DNA of 64,000 bases from Sphingobacteriales bacterium (GCA_016219985.1 JACRJO010000025.1:62001-126000); one strand, 5' to 3'; positions 42,769 through 51,220 are shown, counted from the stretch's first letter. Notes: generated by a model from the sequence alone, not told the origin. Translations and numbers: made by a program.

Positions 42769-43566
42769 CAGCAGGGCTATATAGGCCTGGAAGAAGAATT
42801 GCTGGTCTTTCTGGTGGGCCATGATGGGAATTTTCTGGGCGTACAGCTCGCCACTGATGCCGATTTCAAGGCCGGACACCACTTCATTGAAACGGCCGTA
42901 ATCAAAACGCAGGGCCGTCTTGGCAAAAACGCCGGGTTTTACCTTCATTTCTCCCCAGCCTTTGCCGATACCCCCGCCGCCGATAATCGTGTTACCCAGG
43001 AAAAGGGAACTGTCTTCAACAGAATATTTGATCACTCTGTTGTCCCCGGTTACCGGATCATTTACTTCGAGGTAATAAGGGCGCAATAAACCGAGTGACA
43101 GGCCGCCGTTGTACACGGCCGAAACAGCCACCCCGTTTTTATTTCCTTTTTGCCCCAGGATACGCTGCTGCCCGAGGCCGAGGGTAACCTGGTAGAAATT
43201 GTTGATTTTCCCGTAAATAAAGGGATTGCCAAAGAAGATAAATCCATTGGCCGAATTTTGTACTTTATTCTCCTTGAGGTGCTTGATTTCGGTGAGATCG
43301 ATCCGGTAAATATTGGTCTTGCGGTTGGTTTTCATTTTCCCCAGCTCATAAAAAAGGCCATACCCGTTCGTACGGGCCTGGAACCCGAAAATGCTTTGCT
43401 TCTGGTAGACCAGCACTCCTTCCTCGGCCTGGCGGATCATGTTGTTGATCTTCTGCCGGCGGGCCTCTTTTTTATCATTCTTAGTGCTGCGCCGGGAGGT
43501 TGTATCCTGTGCAAAAACAGCAACAATAAACAGGGTAAAAAAAATGGACAGGCTTAGTTTCTTCAC
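42751..43566 (-). CDS. secreted, probably outer-membrane, protein of unknown function
   Basis: A 271-residue protein with a signal peptide (MKKLSLSIFFTLFIVAVFAQ), a charged segment (STKNDKKEARRQKINNMIRQ) and then amphipathic strands rich in Gly and aromatic residues (GLFYELGKMKTNRKTNIYRI, QFFFQAYIALLFGRRK), as in an 8- to 10-strand outer-membrane barrel. I do not recognise a named family. It lies 17 bp upstream of lipA on the same strand, but lipA has its own promoter in between. Confidence 0.75.
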   Translation of the reverse strand: MKKLSLSIFFTLFIVAVFAQDTTSRRSTKNDKKEARRQKINNMIRQAEEGVLVYQKQSIFGFQARTNGYGLFYELGKMKTNRKTNIYRIDLTEIKHLKENKVQNSANGFIFFGNPFIYGKINNFYQVTLGLGQQRILGQKGNKNGVAVSAVYNGGLSLGLLRPYYLEVNDPVTGDNRVIKYSVEDSSLFLGNTIIGGGGIGKGWGEMKVKPGVFAKTALRFDYGRFNEVVSGLEIGISGELYAQKIPIMAHQKDQQFFFQAYIALLFGRRK

Positions 43567-43782
43567 GGAAATACTTTTTATTGGAACTTAAATATCGGGA
43601 AAAAGTTCTGTGCCAGGCGTTAAAAAGAATGAAAAGAATCAGGGAGGCGGAGATTCCTTGATCCCCTCTTATCCTCCTTCTGCGAACCCGCTGCTATCCG
43701 GTTATGATCTCACGGGTAACAGCTCCTCACTTTTCTCATTCTCTCTTGGCCTAATAACGTAAATTTATGGCAAAATATTGAC

Positions 43783-44202
43783 ATGACTTCAACTGTAATT
43801 TATACCGGCGAACTCCGCACCACCTGTACCCATCTGCGCAGTCAGTCTGCCATTGAAACCGATGCCCCCGTGGACAATAATGGCAAGGGCGAGCGATTCT
43901 CCCCCACCGACCTGATGGCCACCAGCCTGGCCACCTGCATGGTAACCGTAATGGGCATTAAGGCCCGGGCCATGGGCTTCGACCTGAACGGGGTGAAAAT
44001 TGATGTGCTGAAAATCATGAAAGCCGATCCCCGCCGCGTAGGTGGCATTGAACTGACCTTCCAAATCCCCGACTCCCTGAAAGATATAGACGAAAAAACA
44101 AAGGCGATCCTGAAAAATACGGGGGAAACCTGCCCGGTGATTAAGAGTATACATCCGGATATTGAGGTGAAGATTGATTGGGGGGGATGGGGTAATAGTT
44201 AG
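43783..44202 (+). CDS. OsmC/Ohr family protein
   Basis: A 139-residue cytosolic OsmC-fold protein. It has the usual core, DLMATSLATCMVTVMGIKAR with the first reactive Cys (about residue 49), and the second Cys in NTGETCPVIKSIHPD (about 126). OsmC proteins reduce organic hydroperoxides with thiols. The C-terminal residues GNS and the TAG stop fall in a TAATAGT/TAGTCGA heptamer array that also contains the stop of the convergent DUF2851 gene. Confidence 0.9.
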   Translation: MTSTVIYTGELRTTCTHLRSQSAIETDAPVDNNGKGERFSPTDLMATSLATCMVTVMGIKARAMGFDLNGVKIDVLKIMKADPRRVGGIELTFQIPDSLKDIDEKTKAILKNTGETCPVIKSIHPDIEVKIDWGGWGNS

Positions 44203-44241
44203 TCGATAGTCGTTAGTCGATAGTCGTTAGTGGTTAGTAGC
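44193..44241. repeat. heptamer array shared by two convergent gene ends
   Basis: Seven exact 7-bp units: TAATAGT, TAGTCGA, TAGTCGT, TAGTCGA, TAGTCGT, TAGTGGT, TAGTAGC. The OsmC stop is at the start of unit 2 (44200-44202) and the DUF2851 stop (complement of 44234-44236) spans units 6-7, so the array is the whole intergenic region. Confidence 0.9.
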
Positions 44242-45499
44242 TCGCTGCTTTCAGCAACGCATTCCCCACCCCGCAATCCAGGCATCTTTTTTTACTGCAG
44301 TATTCGTTCTTCAGTTCGATCAGGGCCTGGCTGTCGAACGCATTTTGATTAGCAATACCCAATTGCACAAAGCCCTTTGAGATGCTATTGACTTCTGCTG
44401 CTGTTTGTTCCAGCCATTGCAGGGCCTTGTCCTTATACCCCGGCTCTCCTTTGTATGTACCATAGGCAAACAGGAGCGGGCAAAGACTGTTGATGATAAT
44501 GTTATCAATCATGGCGGTCCCCAATTTTTTTGGTTTGTACCCGGACTCCCGGTCAAAACTGTAATGATAGTGCCAGTACCCGCTGGCGGAAATATTGAAC
44601 AGGGATCTCACCCCTTCCAGGGAACCGGCTTCCTTGATCCGGGTAAATAAATGTACCGACTGATGCAGCAGGGCGGCTAACTGGGCCAGTCGTACCGTTG
44701 GGAAATTACCAGGCCGCATCCGGAGGAAATGGACCGGGGCGCTGACTGGCCTGATTTTGTATTTTGCCTGCAGGAACTGGTATTCCTTTCGTAACTGCCT
44801 GTAATATGGATCTGCGGGTTGGTCCTGTTTCAGTAAACCGGCCTGTCCCAGCAGGAGGGCTTCCAGTTGCGCTAAGCTGTTCTTTTGTTTAGCTAACAAG
44901 GACAAGGGGACGGAGCGGGCAATCCATTCAAAGGCTTCTGTATTTACATGGTTTCCGAAATTCCTGGCCAGCATCCACCAGCAGCTTTCCTCCCAATGAT
45001 TCCCGTTCTGAGATAAGTATTGCTGCACCAGGGCGGCCTTGCGTTCCAGTCTTTCCGCCAGCAGCCTGTCCTTCCAGCTTTTCCAGGTAATAGCAGGAAT
45101 GCCGGCAATGTTTTTTTCACAGGGAATAAATGTGCTGGCTTCCATCAGGTCTTCATACCGCTTCAGCAGTACTCCCGGTACCCGACCTTTTAACTCCAGC
45201 ACTGGAATGGGGTAAGGCCAGTTATCGTCTTCCCAGACCACATGCAGGATAACGTTATCGTAGTTTTTATCATGCTGGTGCGCATGTTTTTCCCAATCAG
45301 AAGAGCGGGTATGAAGTTCAACTGTACCGGCCCAGGTGGTCCCCCCGATCCTGATTTTGGCATTCATAAAATCCGGTCCCTGATTGGAATTGTATTGTCC
45401 CTGGAAAATAATCAATACCGGTTCGCCGGCCGTAGTAAACAGGTCTGCCTGTGTAAAATGCAGGAACCGCCAGATATACTGGAGTAATTTTTCGGTCAT
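44234..45499 (-). CDS. DUF2851 family protein
   Basis: A 421-residue soluble protein of DUF2851, a family conserved in Bacteroidota. Typical segments are MTEKLLQYIWRFLHFTQADL at the start, GQYNSNQGPDFMNAKIRIG, and a C-terminal Cys cluster (CSKKRCLDCGVGNALL) that could bind metal. Function is unknown; a PD-(D/E)XK-like fold has been suggested for relatives, but I cannot confirm this. ATG 45499 is chosen; the open frame further upstream is encoded by the 147-bp repeat and lacks family character. Confidence 0.82.
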   Translation of the reverse strand: MTEKLLQYIWRFLHFTQADLFTTAGEPVLIIFQGQYNSNQGPDFMNAKIRIGGTTWAGTVELHTRSSDWEKHAHQHDKNYDNVILHVVWEDDNWPYPIPVLELKGRVPGVLLKRYEDLMEASTFIPCEKNIAGIPAITWKSWKDRLLAERLERKAALVQQYLSQNGNHWEESCWWMLARNFGNHVNTEAFEWIARSVPLSLLAKQKNSLAQLEALLLGQAGLLKQDQPADPYYRQLRKEYQFLQAKYKIRPVSAPVHFLRMRPGNFPTVRLAQLAALLHQSVHLFTRIKEAGSLEGVRSLFNISASGYWHYHYSFDRESGYKPKKLGTAMIDNIIINSLCPLLFAYGTYKGEPGYKDKALQWLEQTAAEVNSISKGFVQLGIANQNAFDSQALIELKNEYCSKKRCLDCGVGNALLKAASY

Positions 45500-45924
45500 G
45501 GAATAAGGTTCAGGCAGGAAATGTAGGGAGATTTGGGAAATAAAAACGGGGGTGTCGCGGGAGAATATTTTTATATGACAATTATTTAATGTGGCAATGT
45601 GCCGATTAGCCAATTTTACGACCACCTCCTGCACCGATTTATTAAGTGGCATGTTTCTTTAGTGAGTCATCCGGGGAGATACGTGCTGAATTTGCGGGGT
45701 ACCTTCTTGAAACATTTCGTTAGTTAATTGGCAAATGTGCCGATTAGCCAATGTGCCAATTATACGTCCGCCTCCTGCAGCGATTTAATAAGTGGCATGT
45801 ATCTTTAGTGAGGCATCCGATTAGATACGTGACTGAATTTGCGGGGTACCTTCTTGAAACATTTCGTTAGTTAATTGGCAAATGTGCCGATTAGCCAATG
45901 TGCCAATTATACGTCCGCCTCCTG
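45500..45924. repeat. 147-bp tandem repeat, two and a quarter copies
   Basis: From 45601 a unit beginning GCCGATTAGCCAAT recurs at 45739 and 45886, a 147-bp period (the first copy is 138 bp because it lacks an 8-bp word and one base). The unit contains CGGGGTACCTTCTTGAAACA and ends in 8-bp words AATGTGCC, GATTAGCC, AATGTGCC, AATTATAC. Positions 45500-45600 are upstream sequence of DUF2851. No gene is supported. Confidence 0.85.
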
Positions 45925-46021
45925 GTACTGGTTGATTAATTGGCCTATTTCTATAGCGAAGCATCCCAATGAAACACAGTGCCTGAATCAGTAAAGTCGC
46001 CCCTAAGAACGTTCCATTGGT

Positions 46022-46361
46022 AATTAAAATATTCCCGATGAAAAATAATGCCCGTATCAAAAACACCTGCTTCTTAGAAAGTCATTGGCTAATTGGCACA
46101 TTACATAATCGGCTAATTAAAATATTCCCGATGAAAAATAATGCCCGTATCAAAAACAACTGCTTCTCAGAAAGTCATTGGCTAATTGGCACATTAAATA
46201 ATCGGCTAATTAAAATATTCCCGATGAAAAATATGCCCGTATCAAAAACAACTGCTTCTCAGAAAGTCATTGGCTAATTGGCACATTAAATAATCGGCTA
46301 ATTAAAATATTCCCGATGAAAGATAATGCCCGTATCAAAAACACCTGCTTCTTAGAAAGTT
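46022..46361. repeat. 93-bp tandem repeat, about three and two-thirds copies
   Basis: Units starting AATTAAAATATTCCCGATG at 46022, 46115, 46208 and 46300 (periods 93, 93 and 92; the last step lacks one A). Each carries ATGCCCGTATCAAAAACA, TTCTNAGAAAGTC and the octamer words ATTGGCTA, ATTGGCAC, ATTAAATA, ATCGGCTA. Point differences (AACACC or AACAAC, TTAGAA or TCAGAA) show partial homogenisation. It lies immediately beyond the maf stop. Together with the 147-bp repeat it fills the 866-bp gap 45500-46365. Confidence 0.9.
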
Positions 46362-46365
46362 CCAT

Positions 46366-46929
46366 TCAAATTTCCCTCAACGCCCGAACCACCCGGCTCA
46401 CCGGCAATCCCATCACATTATAAAAATCGCCCTGGATGGATTTGATCCCCACCACCCCGATCCATTCCTGGATGGCGTAGGCACCGGCTTTGTCGTAGGG
46501 TTTGTACTGATCCACATAATACTCGATCTGCTGAACTGATAACGGGTGAAACAACACATCTGTGGAATCGGAAAAAGCAATTTCCTGGTCTCCTTTCCGG
46601 ATTACCACCCCCGTGATTACCCGGTGTTTTTCCCCGGAGAGGGCCAGCAGGATGCTCACCGCATCTTCCCGGTGTACGGGTTTACCAATGATATTATCTC
46701 CCAGCACCACGATGGTGTCCGCCGCCAGCACTATCTCCCCTTCCCCCACTGAAGCCTGTACGGCCAGGGCTTTATTACGGGCAATATAGACCGCCGCTTC
46801 ATCCGGACTGAGCCCGGGCGGAAAATCTTCACCCGTTTCTCTGACGACCACATCAAAAGGTATTTCGGCCCATTCCAGCAACTGTTTTCGCCGGGGTGAC
46901 CGGGAAGCGAGAATAATCTTAGGTGTCAT
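46366..46929 (-). CDS. maf: Maf family nucleotide pyrophosphatase
   Basis: A 187-residue cytosolic house-cleaning NTP pyrophosphatase. It hydrolyses non-canonical or damaged nucleotides such as dTTP/UTP-like substrates. Family motifs are LASRSPRRKQLLEW (7-20), the catalytic AADTIVVL (69-76) and KAGAYAIQEWIG. Its ATG overlaps the stop of the upstream prenyltransferase gene (ATGA at 46926-46929), showing translational coupling. It is the last gene of the run that starts at DUF2520. Confidence 0.92.
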   Translation of the reverse strand: MTPKIILASRSPRRKQLLEWAEIPFDVVVRETGEDFPPGLSPDEAAVYIARNKALAVQASVGEGEIVLAADTIVVLGDNIIGKPVHREDAVSILLALSGEKHRVITGVVIRKGDQEIAFSDSTDVLFHPLSVQQIEYYVDQYKPYDKAGAYAIQEWIGVVGIKSIQGDFYNVMGLPVSRVVRALREI

Positions 46930-47873
46930 AAATAATAATAGAAAAAGATCATGGAAAGAATACCGGTCAGCATCACGGTTTTGATCCAGCGGCTCAGCCG
47001 GTGAAATTCCGCAGGCGTAACGGCCGCAAAGAGTTTGGAAAAGATATAGATCAGCGGGGCGATGATCAGCAGGATACTGTAACTAACCGGGAGCCACCAG
47101 CGAAACTGTAAAACATAAAACTGGACAATCACCAGGATGGCAATCAGCACCACCAGCCAGACCGCCACATACACTTTCGACGCATTCAGTCCCCACACAA
47201 TGGGCATGGTGCGGCAGCCATAGCGGGCATCTCCTTCCATGTCCTCCATATCTTTTATAGCCTCGCGGATCAGGGAACTGATAAAGGCAAAGCCGGCATA
47301 TAAAAAACCCAGCCGGACGATTTTTGTATGCTGCTCCAGGTAAACTGGGTCCACGGCTGTAAATGCCATGTGACGGGACTCCGACAAACAAAGGATCAGG
47401 ATGACCCAGGCGGTCAGCAGGGAGATCAGGATGTTCCCCGATAACAATTTCCGTTTCAGGGTGGCTGAGTATCCGAACAACAGGCCCACACAGGTAAAAT
47501 TGGCAACCAGGATATACCAGAGTCCCGTTTTCCAGGAAATGTAAAAACTGAGCAGGAGGCCCGTGCCGCTGAACAGGAAATGCAGGAGCATGGCCCAGCG
47601 GCGGGACACCAGCTGGTCCACCACGTTCTTCCGGGGCTTATTGACCTCATCGATATTAATATCAAAATAGTCGTTGATAATATACCCGGCCGCAGCGATC
47701 AGTACCGATGCCACCACCAGCAGGATAAACAGTGTTCCTTGCAGGACCGGAACAGTCCCTGCTTTCTGCAACAGGGGCAACAGGATGGCCTGGTTAAATA
47801 AAACCTGGGTAAGGGCAATAAAAAAAAGATTCGGCAGTCGGATCAGTTTGAAAAAAGCGGCTGTGAACCTCAT
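46926..47873 (-). CDS. UbiA-family prenyltransferase
   Basis: A 315-residue integral membrane prenyltransferase. The first Asp-rich motif is NDYFDINIDEVNKP (about 76-89), the second is IKDMEDMEGDARYG, and seven to nine helices are predicted. In Bacteroidota this gene, located between KdsC-like and maf, is usually annotated as a geranylgeranylglycerol-phosphate geranylgeranyltransferase-like UbiA member. The substrate is not proven; it may act in quinone or lipid synthesis. ATG 47873 starts the first helix; the open frame upstream belongs to the neighbouring coding strand. Confidence 0.82.
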   Translation of the reverse strand: MRFTAAFFKLIRLPNLFFIALTQVLFNQAILLPLLQKAGTVPVLQGTLFILLVVASVLIAAAGYIINDYFDINIDEVNKPRKNVVDQLVSRRWAMLLHFLFSGTGLLLSFYISWKTGLWYILVANFTCVGLLFGYSATLKRKLLSGNILISLLTAWVILILCLSESRHMAFTAVDPVYLEQHTKIVRLGFLYAGFAFISSLIREAIKDMEDMEGDARYGCRTMPIVWGLNASKVYVAVWLVVLIAILVIVQFYVLQFRWWLPVSYSILLIIAPLIYIFSKLFAAVTPAEFHRLSRWIKTVMLTGILSMIFFYYYL

Positions 47874-47926
47874 GCAACTAATTTTGGGAAAGATACAATA
47901 GAACAATGACCTGTGAAACAGGAAAA

Positions 47927-48448
47927 TCAGCGGGAAGCCACATCGGCCCGGTACTCCCAGTGCCCGTTTATCTTCAGCACTTTTTCGATCACGTCCCGCA
48001 CACAGGCCAGGCCGCCGCCGAAGGGAGAAATATAAAGGGAAACTTCTTTTACCTCGGCCACTGCATCGGCAGGACAACAGGGCAACCCGGCTGCCTGCAG
48101 CGCGGGGATATCCGGCAGGTCATCGCCCATATAAAGCACTTCTTCCTTTTTCAGTTGCTGCTCCTTCATCCAGGCCGAAAGCAGGGAGGCTTTATCAAGC
48201 ACCGGCATCTGAACATCGGTAATACCTAATTTGAAAAGCCGGTCCGCCACCTGGGGTGAATTGCCCCCTGAGATCACTTTTACCCGGTAGCCGTTTTTAA
48301 CAGCCATCTGCAGGGCAAACCCGTCTTTGATATTCATCCGGCGGGCCTGCAACCCGTTATCAAGTACCAGGATAGTGCTATCGGTCAGCACGCCGTCCAC
48401 GTCGAAGACGAAGGCTTTGATAGATTTGAATTGGGACAGGATGTTCAT
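47927..48448 (-). CDS. KdsC-like HAD phosphatase
   Basis: A 173-residue HAD subfamily C0 protein without cap domain, like KdsC (3-deoxy-D-manno-octulosonate 8-phosphate phosphatase), which supplies Kdo for lipopolysaccharide. Motif I is FVFDVDGVLTDST (13-25), motif II KVISGGNSP, and motif IV YMGDDLPDIPAL. No partner kdsA or kpsF gene is in the window. It is 53 bp upstream of the UbiA-like gene. Its 5' side is bordered by an inverted octamer array (48461-48548). Confidence 0.85.
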   Translation of the reverse strand: MNILSQFKSIKAFVFDVDGVLTDSTILVLDNGLQARRMNIKDGFALQMAVKNGYRVKVISGGNSPQVADRLFKLGITDVQMPVLDKASLLSAWMKEQQLKKEEVLYMGDDLPDIPALQAAGLPCCPADAVAEVKEVSLYISPFGGGLACVRDVIEKVLKINGHWEYRADVASR

Positions 48449-48460
48449 GTTGATTGGGCT

Positions 48461-48548
48461 GTTGACAGGTTAAAAGGTTGATAGGTTGATAAGTTGATAC
48501 GGTCGTACTTGTAAACTTGTTAACCTATCACTTTATCAACTTAAAGTC
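48461..48548. repeat. octamer array arranged as an inverted repeat
   Basis: Five 8-bp units GTTGACAG, GTTAAAAG, GTTGATAG, GTTGATAA, GTTGATAC (48461-48500) are followed, after a 13-bp spacer, by inverse-type units CTTGTTAA, CCTATCAC, TTTATCAA, CTTAAAGT (48514-48545). The iscX stop begins directly afterwards at 48548. The two arms can pair in several registers into a long hairpin. Confidence 0.8.
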
Positions 48549-48787
48549 TACTTTTGATTATCACGCCACTCATACACCCACGCACTCTGGATCATTTCCA
48601 GGTGCCCTTCACTGCTTTCTTCCCTTTTCCCTTCAAAACGGGGAATTTCAAGTACCCATTCCAGCAGGTCGGTAAAACGGATCCGGTAGATCTTACCCTC
48701 GGTAAATTCATCCCCAAAACGTTCATAGAGTTTCTGCGCTATGTCTTCGTGATCGTTCCAGTGAATGGGCGGTTCAAAATGTGTCAT
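48548..48787 (-). CDS. iscX: Fe-S assembly protein IscX
   Basis: A 79-residue acidic protein (MTHFEPPIHWNDHEDIAQKL...) of the IscX/YfhJ family. The characteristic pieces are IHWNDHEDIA, RIRFTDLLEWV and the end SAWVYEWRD. IscX binds the cysteine desulfurase IscS and iron and tunes Fe-S cluster assembly. As in enterobacterial isc operons it is next to a [2Fe-2S] ferredoxin gene, but the other isc genes are not in the window. Confidence 0.9.
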   Translation of the reverse strand: MTHFEPPIHWNDHEDIAQKLYERFGDEFTEGKIYRIRFTDLLEWVLEIPRFEGKREESSEGHLEMIQSAWVYEWRDNQK

Positions 48788-48845
48788 ACTACAACTTATT
48801 ACCTATAACTTAAAACTTATACCCTATAACTTACAACTTCTCCTA
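48788..48845. repeat. heptamer array, CTTATAA/CCTATAA-type words
   Basis: Consecutive 7-bp units CTTATTA, CCTATAA, CTTAAAA, CTTATAC, CCTATAA, CTTACAA, CTTCTCC (48795-48843) fill the gap between the iscX start and the ferredoxin stop (complement of 48843-48845). The words match those at the dnaK end. Confidence 0.85.
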
Positions 48846-49178
48846 CTCTCCCAGGAATTGGGTCTGATCCGGCAGGGTGACCTCGATCTCCCCTTCCCCC
48901 TCCATCAATAATGACTGGCAGCCCAGGCGGGAGTTCAGCCGGGGATTGAGGGCCCGGTCGATAAAATCTTCTTCCCGGTCGGACAGTTCGTCAATATGAT
49001 CCATTCCTTTATCAACGTAGAGGTGACAAGTGGTGCAGGCACAAACCCCGCCACAATTGTGGTGCAGGTCAATATCATTCTTCAGCGCTATTTCCAGGAT
49101 CGACTGTCCCGGTTCCACATTCGCCAGCGTAACGGGTTCCAGCCCTTTTTGTTCAAACTTGAATTTAATCGTGTACAT
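48843..49178 (-). CDS. [2Fe-2S] ferredoxin (adrenodoxin/Isc type)
   Basis: A 111-residue vertebrate-type ferredoxin. Cluster ligands are in NCGGVCACTTCHLYV (the three cysteines spaced C-x5-C-x2-C) and the distant Cys in RLGCQSLL. Such Fdx proteins supply electrons for Fe-S cluster assembly. ATG 49178 is chosen because a perfect TAAATTTG promoter lies at 49203-49210, overlapping the longer open frame that begins at 49205. It is followed by an array and then iscX, a likely fdx-iscX operon. Confidence 0.9.
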   Translation of the reverse strand: MYTIKFKFEQKGLEPVTLANVEPGQSILEIALKNDIDLHHNCGGVCACTTCHLYVDKGMDHIDELSDREEDFIDRALNPRLNSRLGCQSLLMEGEGEIEVTLPDQTQFLGE

Positions 49179-49202
49179 CAGTTCAGTTTTCGTTTCGGGT
49201 AG

Positions 49203-49210
49203 CAAATTTA
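49203..49210 (-). promoter_or_regulatory. -7 promoter element (TAAATTTG) of the ferredoxin gene
   Basis: Exact TAnnTTTG on the minus strand, 24 bp before ATG 49178. It makes the upstream candidate start at 49205 impossible. Confidence 0.5.
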
Positions 49211-49251
49211 TCTGAAAAAGGCCGAAACGGTTTACTTGTTCCGGAAATACC

Positions 49252-50013
49252 TCAATCCCCCTGCTGAATACTATGGGTCATCAGCAGGTAAATTTCTTTC
49301 AGCTGCGGATGCGCATTCAGTAATTCCAGGTGTTTTTGGATGGTCTCCCGGTCATGCCGGGTGGCGGGCCCGGTCTGGGCATCTTTCGGGGAGATTTCTT
49401 TGAGCCGGAGCGCCGTTTCTTCAATCAGCGGTACTAATTGCCGGAAATCAAGCCCCTCTTCCTGGCAATAATCCGCCGCCAGTTTGTACAGATGGTTGGT
49501 AAAATTGCTGACCAGTACAGCCGCTAAATGCAGTTTCGCCCGGTCCTCGTTACCGGCCTCGGCCACCTGTTCCGGCGAAATGGAACGGGCCAGTGCGGAG
49601 AGTTTGGTCCTGGTCTCTTCATCATTTCCATCCACATAAAGCGGGATCTCCGGGAGACTGGTCATCTCCGTACGCAAGCTTTGCAGGGGATAAAAAACGC
49701 CGTAATGAGCTGTTACATTTTTTAATACCTCCTTGGGAACAGAAGCTGCCGTATGGGCCACCACTTTACCCGGCAATTTCAGGTCTTCTGTCACTTCCGG
49801 TATGGCATCATCACTGACGGCAATAATGTAAACATCCGCCTGTTTATTGATGGTGCTCTTGTAATTGGTGGATTCTGTGTCCCATTCATAAGCCAGTTCC
49901 GAGGCGGCTTTGGCATTGCGGCTGAGTATCTGAACAATCTTATGTCCTGCAGCTTTGAATTTTCTACCCAAAACAGCCGCTACATTTCCGGAACCGATGA
50001 TCACGATATCCAT
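49252..50013 (-). CDS. Rossmann-fold protein with DUF2520 domain
   Basis: A 253-residue cytosolic dehydrogenase-like protein. An N-terminal NAD(P)-binding fold (MDIVIIGSGNVAAVLGRKFK) is followed by a DUF2520 helical domain (SNFTNHLYKLAADYCQEEG, GPATRHDRETIQKHLELL). The family resembles ketopantoate reductase and pyrroline carboxylate reductase types but its substrate is unknown. In Bacteroidota it typically heads a cluster with a KdsC-like phosphatase, a UbiA-like enzyme and maf, as here. It is divergent from the alpha/beta hydrolase gene at 50094. Confidence 0.88.
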   Translation of the reverse strand: MDIVIIGSGNVAAVLGRKFKAAGHKIVQILSRNAKAASELAYEWDTESTNYKSTINKQADVYIIAVSDDAIPEVTEDLKLPGKVVAHTAASVPKEVLKNVTAHYGVFYPLQSLRTEMTSLPEIPLYVDGNDEETRTKLSALARSISPEQVAEAGNEDRAKLHLAAVLVSNFTNHLYKLAADYCQEEGLDFRQLVPLIEETALRLKEISPKDAQTGPATRHDRETIQKHLELLNAHPQLKEIYLLMTHSIQQGD

Positions 50014-50080
50014 AGTTACGCTCCTGGTTTAATCCTGAACAGGAGTTTTTATCCCCTGTACAGTATAAAAAATCATCGCT

Positions 50081-50088
50081 TACTTTTG
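50081..50088 (+). promoter_or_regulatory. -7 promoter element (TACTTTTG) of the alpha/beta hydrolase gene
   Basis: Exact TAnnTTTG ending five bases before ATG 50094; predicts a leaderless or nearly leaderless transcript. Confidence 0.45.
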
Positions 50089-50093
50089 CGGAT

Positions 50094-50936
50094 ATGAAAT
50101 TGGCGCAGCGTTTAGCGATCCGTTATATCAGGACAAAATTCAAACTTCTTTCGGTGCTCTCCAAAAAGAAAGCGGCGGAAAAGGCTTTTACCTTGTTTTG
50201 TACCCCGCAGCGGCGTAACCGGAAGAAGCCCCCCAGAATATTCGAAGAGGCGGAAACCCTGCAATTCAGGCTGGAGGGGAGCCTGGTCAAAGGCTGGCGC
50301 TGGAACCATCCTGCTGACCGGAAAGTGTTGATCATTCACGGTTTTGAATCCACCGTAGTTAATTTCGACCGCTACATCAGGCCCCTGGTTAAAAAAGGCT
50401 ATGAAGTACTCGCATTTGACGCACCCGGGCATGGGCGAAGCGGCGGCAAACAGATCAATGCCCCCTTATACAGGAAAATGATCCTCGAAATAAATAAACA
50501 GTATGGACCGGTCCAGTCCTTCATGGCCCATTCCTTTGGCGGGCTAGCGGTAAGCCTGGCGCTGGAAGAGATCAGTCATACCCCTGATTACAGGCTGGTG
50601 CTGATCGCGCCGGCCACCGAAACCACGACCGCTATTGATACATTTTTTCATTTCCTTCAACTGGACCCGGCCATCCGGCCCGCATTCGAAAAACTGATCC
50701 TAAAAAAGGGAGGCGTCAGCCCGGCCTGGTATTCGGTCCGGAGAGCCATGAGAAATATACGGGCCCGCGTGTTGTGGGTGCATGATGAAGACGATGATAC
50801 CACACCGCTGAAAGACGCGCTGCAGGTAAAAGCGGATGAACACCCGAATATTGAATTTGTGATCACGAAGGGATTGGGGCACCGGAGGATATACCGGGAC
50901 AATAATGTAACAAAGAAAATCATTGACTTTTTATAG
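50094..50936 (+). CDS. alpha/beta hydrolase
   Basis: A 280-residue soluble alpha/beta-hydrolase. Conserved parts are the oxyanion HGFE (about 80-83: VLIIHGFESTVVNFDRYIRP), FDAPGHGRSGG, the nucleophile elbow MAHSFGGLAVS, the acid Asp in VLWVHDEDDDTTPL and the catalytic His in KGLGHRRIYRD. The substrate is unknown; such proteins are esterases or hydrolases of small lipids. A TACTTTTG element lies five bases before the ATG. Confidence 0.88.
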   Translation: MKLAQRLAIRYIRTKFKLLSVLSKKKAAEKAFTLFCTPQRRNRKKPPRIFEEAETLQFRLEGSLVKGWRWNHPADRKVLIIHGFESTVVNFDRYIRPLVKKGYEVLAFDAPGHGRSGGKQINAPLYRKMILEINKQYGPVQSFMAHSFGGLAVSLALEEISHTPDYRLVLIAPATETTTAIDTFFHFLQLDPAIRPAFEKLILKKGGVSPAWYSVRRAMRNIRARVLWVHDEDDDTTPLKDALQVKADEHPNIEFVITKGLGHRRIYRDNNVTKKIIDFL

Positions 50937-51170
50937 GACTCTAACTGGCAGGTTAAGTCGTGGTTAATACATTTTACCACATAGGTACTTAGAAACATAT
51001 AGAGTTCGCGTAGTTCTAATGCTTAGTTGTCAGGGCCTCCTGCGAGACTGCTATTTAAAAAAGAAGCCCCTTCAAAAAATTCAGGCTGATCTCTTCCCTG
51101 AAGCCCCAACTACCCACTTTCTACTCCCCGCTCCCCCGAAGAATACGACAGTTCCTTCAATCCCAACTTA

Positions 51171-51220
51171 TTCTTAGAAGGTCCCGACTACCGACTACAG
51201 ACTACAGACTACAGACTACC
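51171..51220. repeat. header TTCTTAGAAGGTCCC plus heptamer array GACTACA
   Basis: The 15-bp header (51171-51185) is followed by exact 7-bp units GACTACC, GACTACA, GACTACA, GACTACA, GACTACC (51186-51220). The header matches the one at 9449-9463 except for one base. Confidence 0.85.

Noticed and set aside
45500..45652. N-terminal extension of DUF2851 to an upstream ATG at 45652
   Set aside because: The extension is encoded by the 147-bp repeat and lacks the family's N-terminal pattern, which starts at MTEKLLQYIW (45499).
46017..46277. An 86-residue open frame on the plus strand with a repeating peptide (IKIFPMKNNARIKN)
   Set aside because: It is read through the 93-bp tandem repeat. Because 93 is a multiple of 3 the frame stays open. 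Copies differ by a base deletion, and no start signal or family is visible.
45593..46361. CRISPR array
   Set aside because: The 147-bp and 93-bp units are directly adjacent, with no unique spacers, and no cas genes are in the window.
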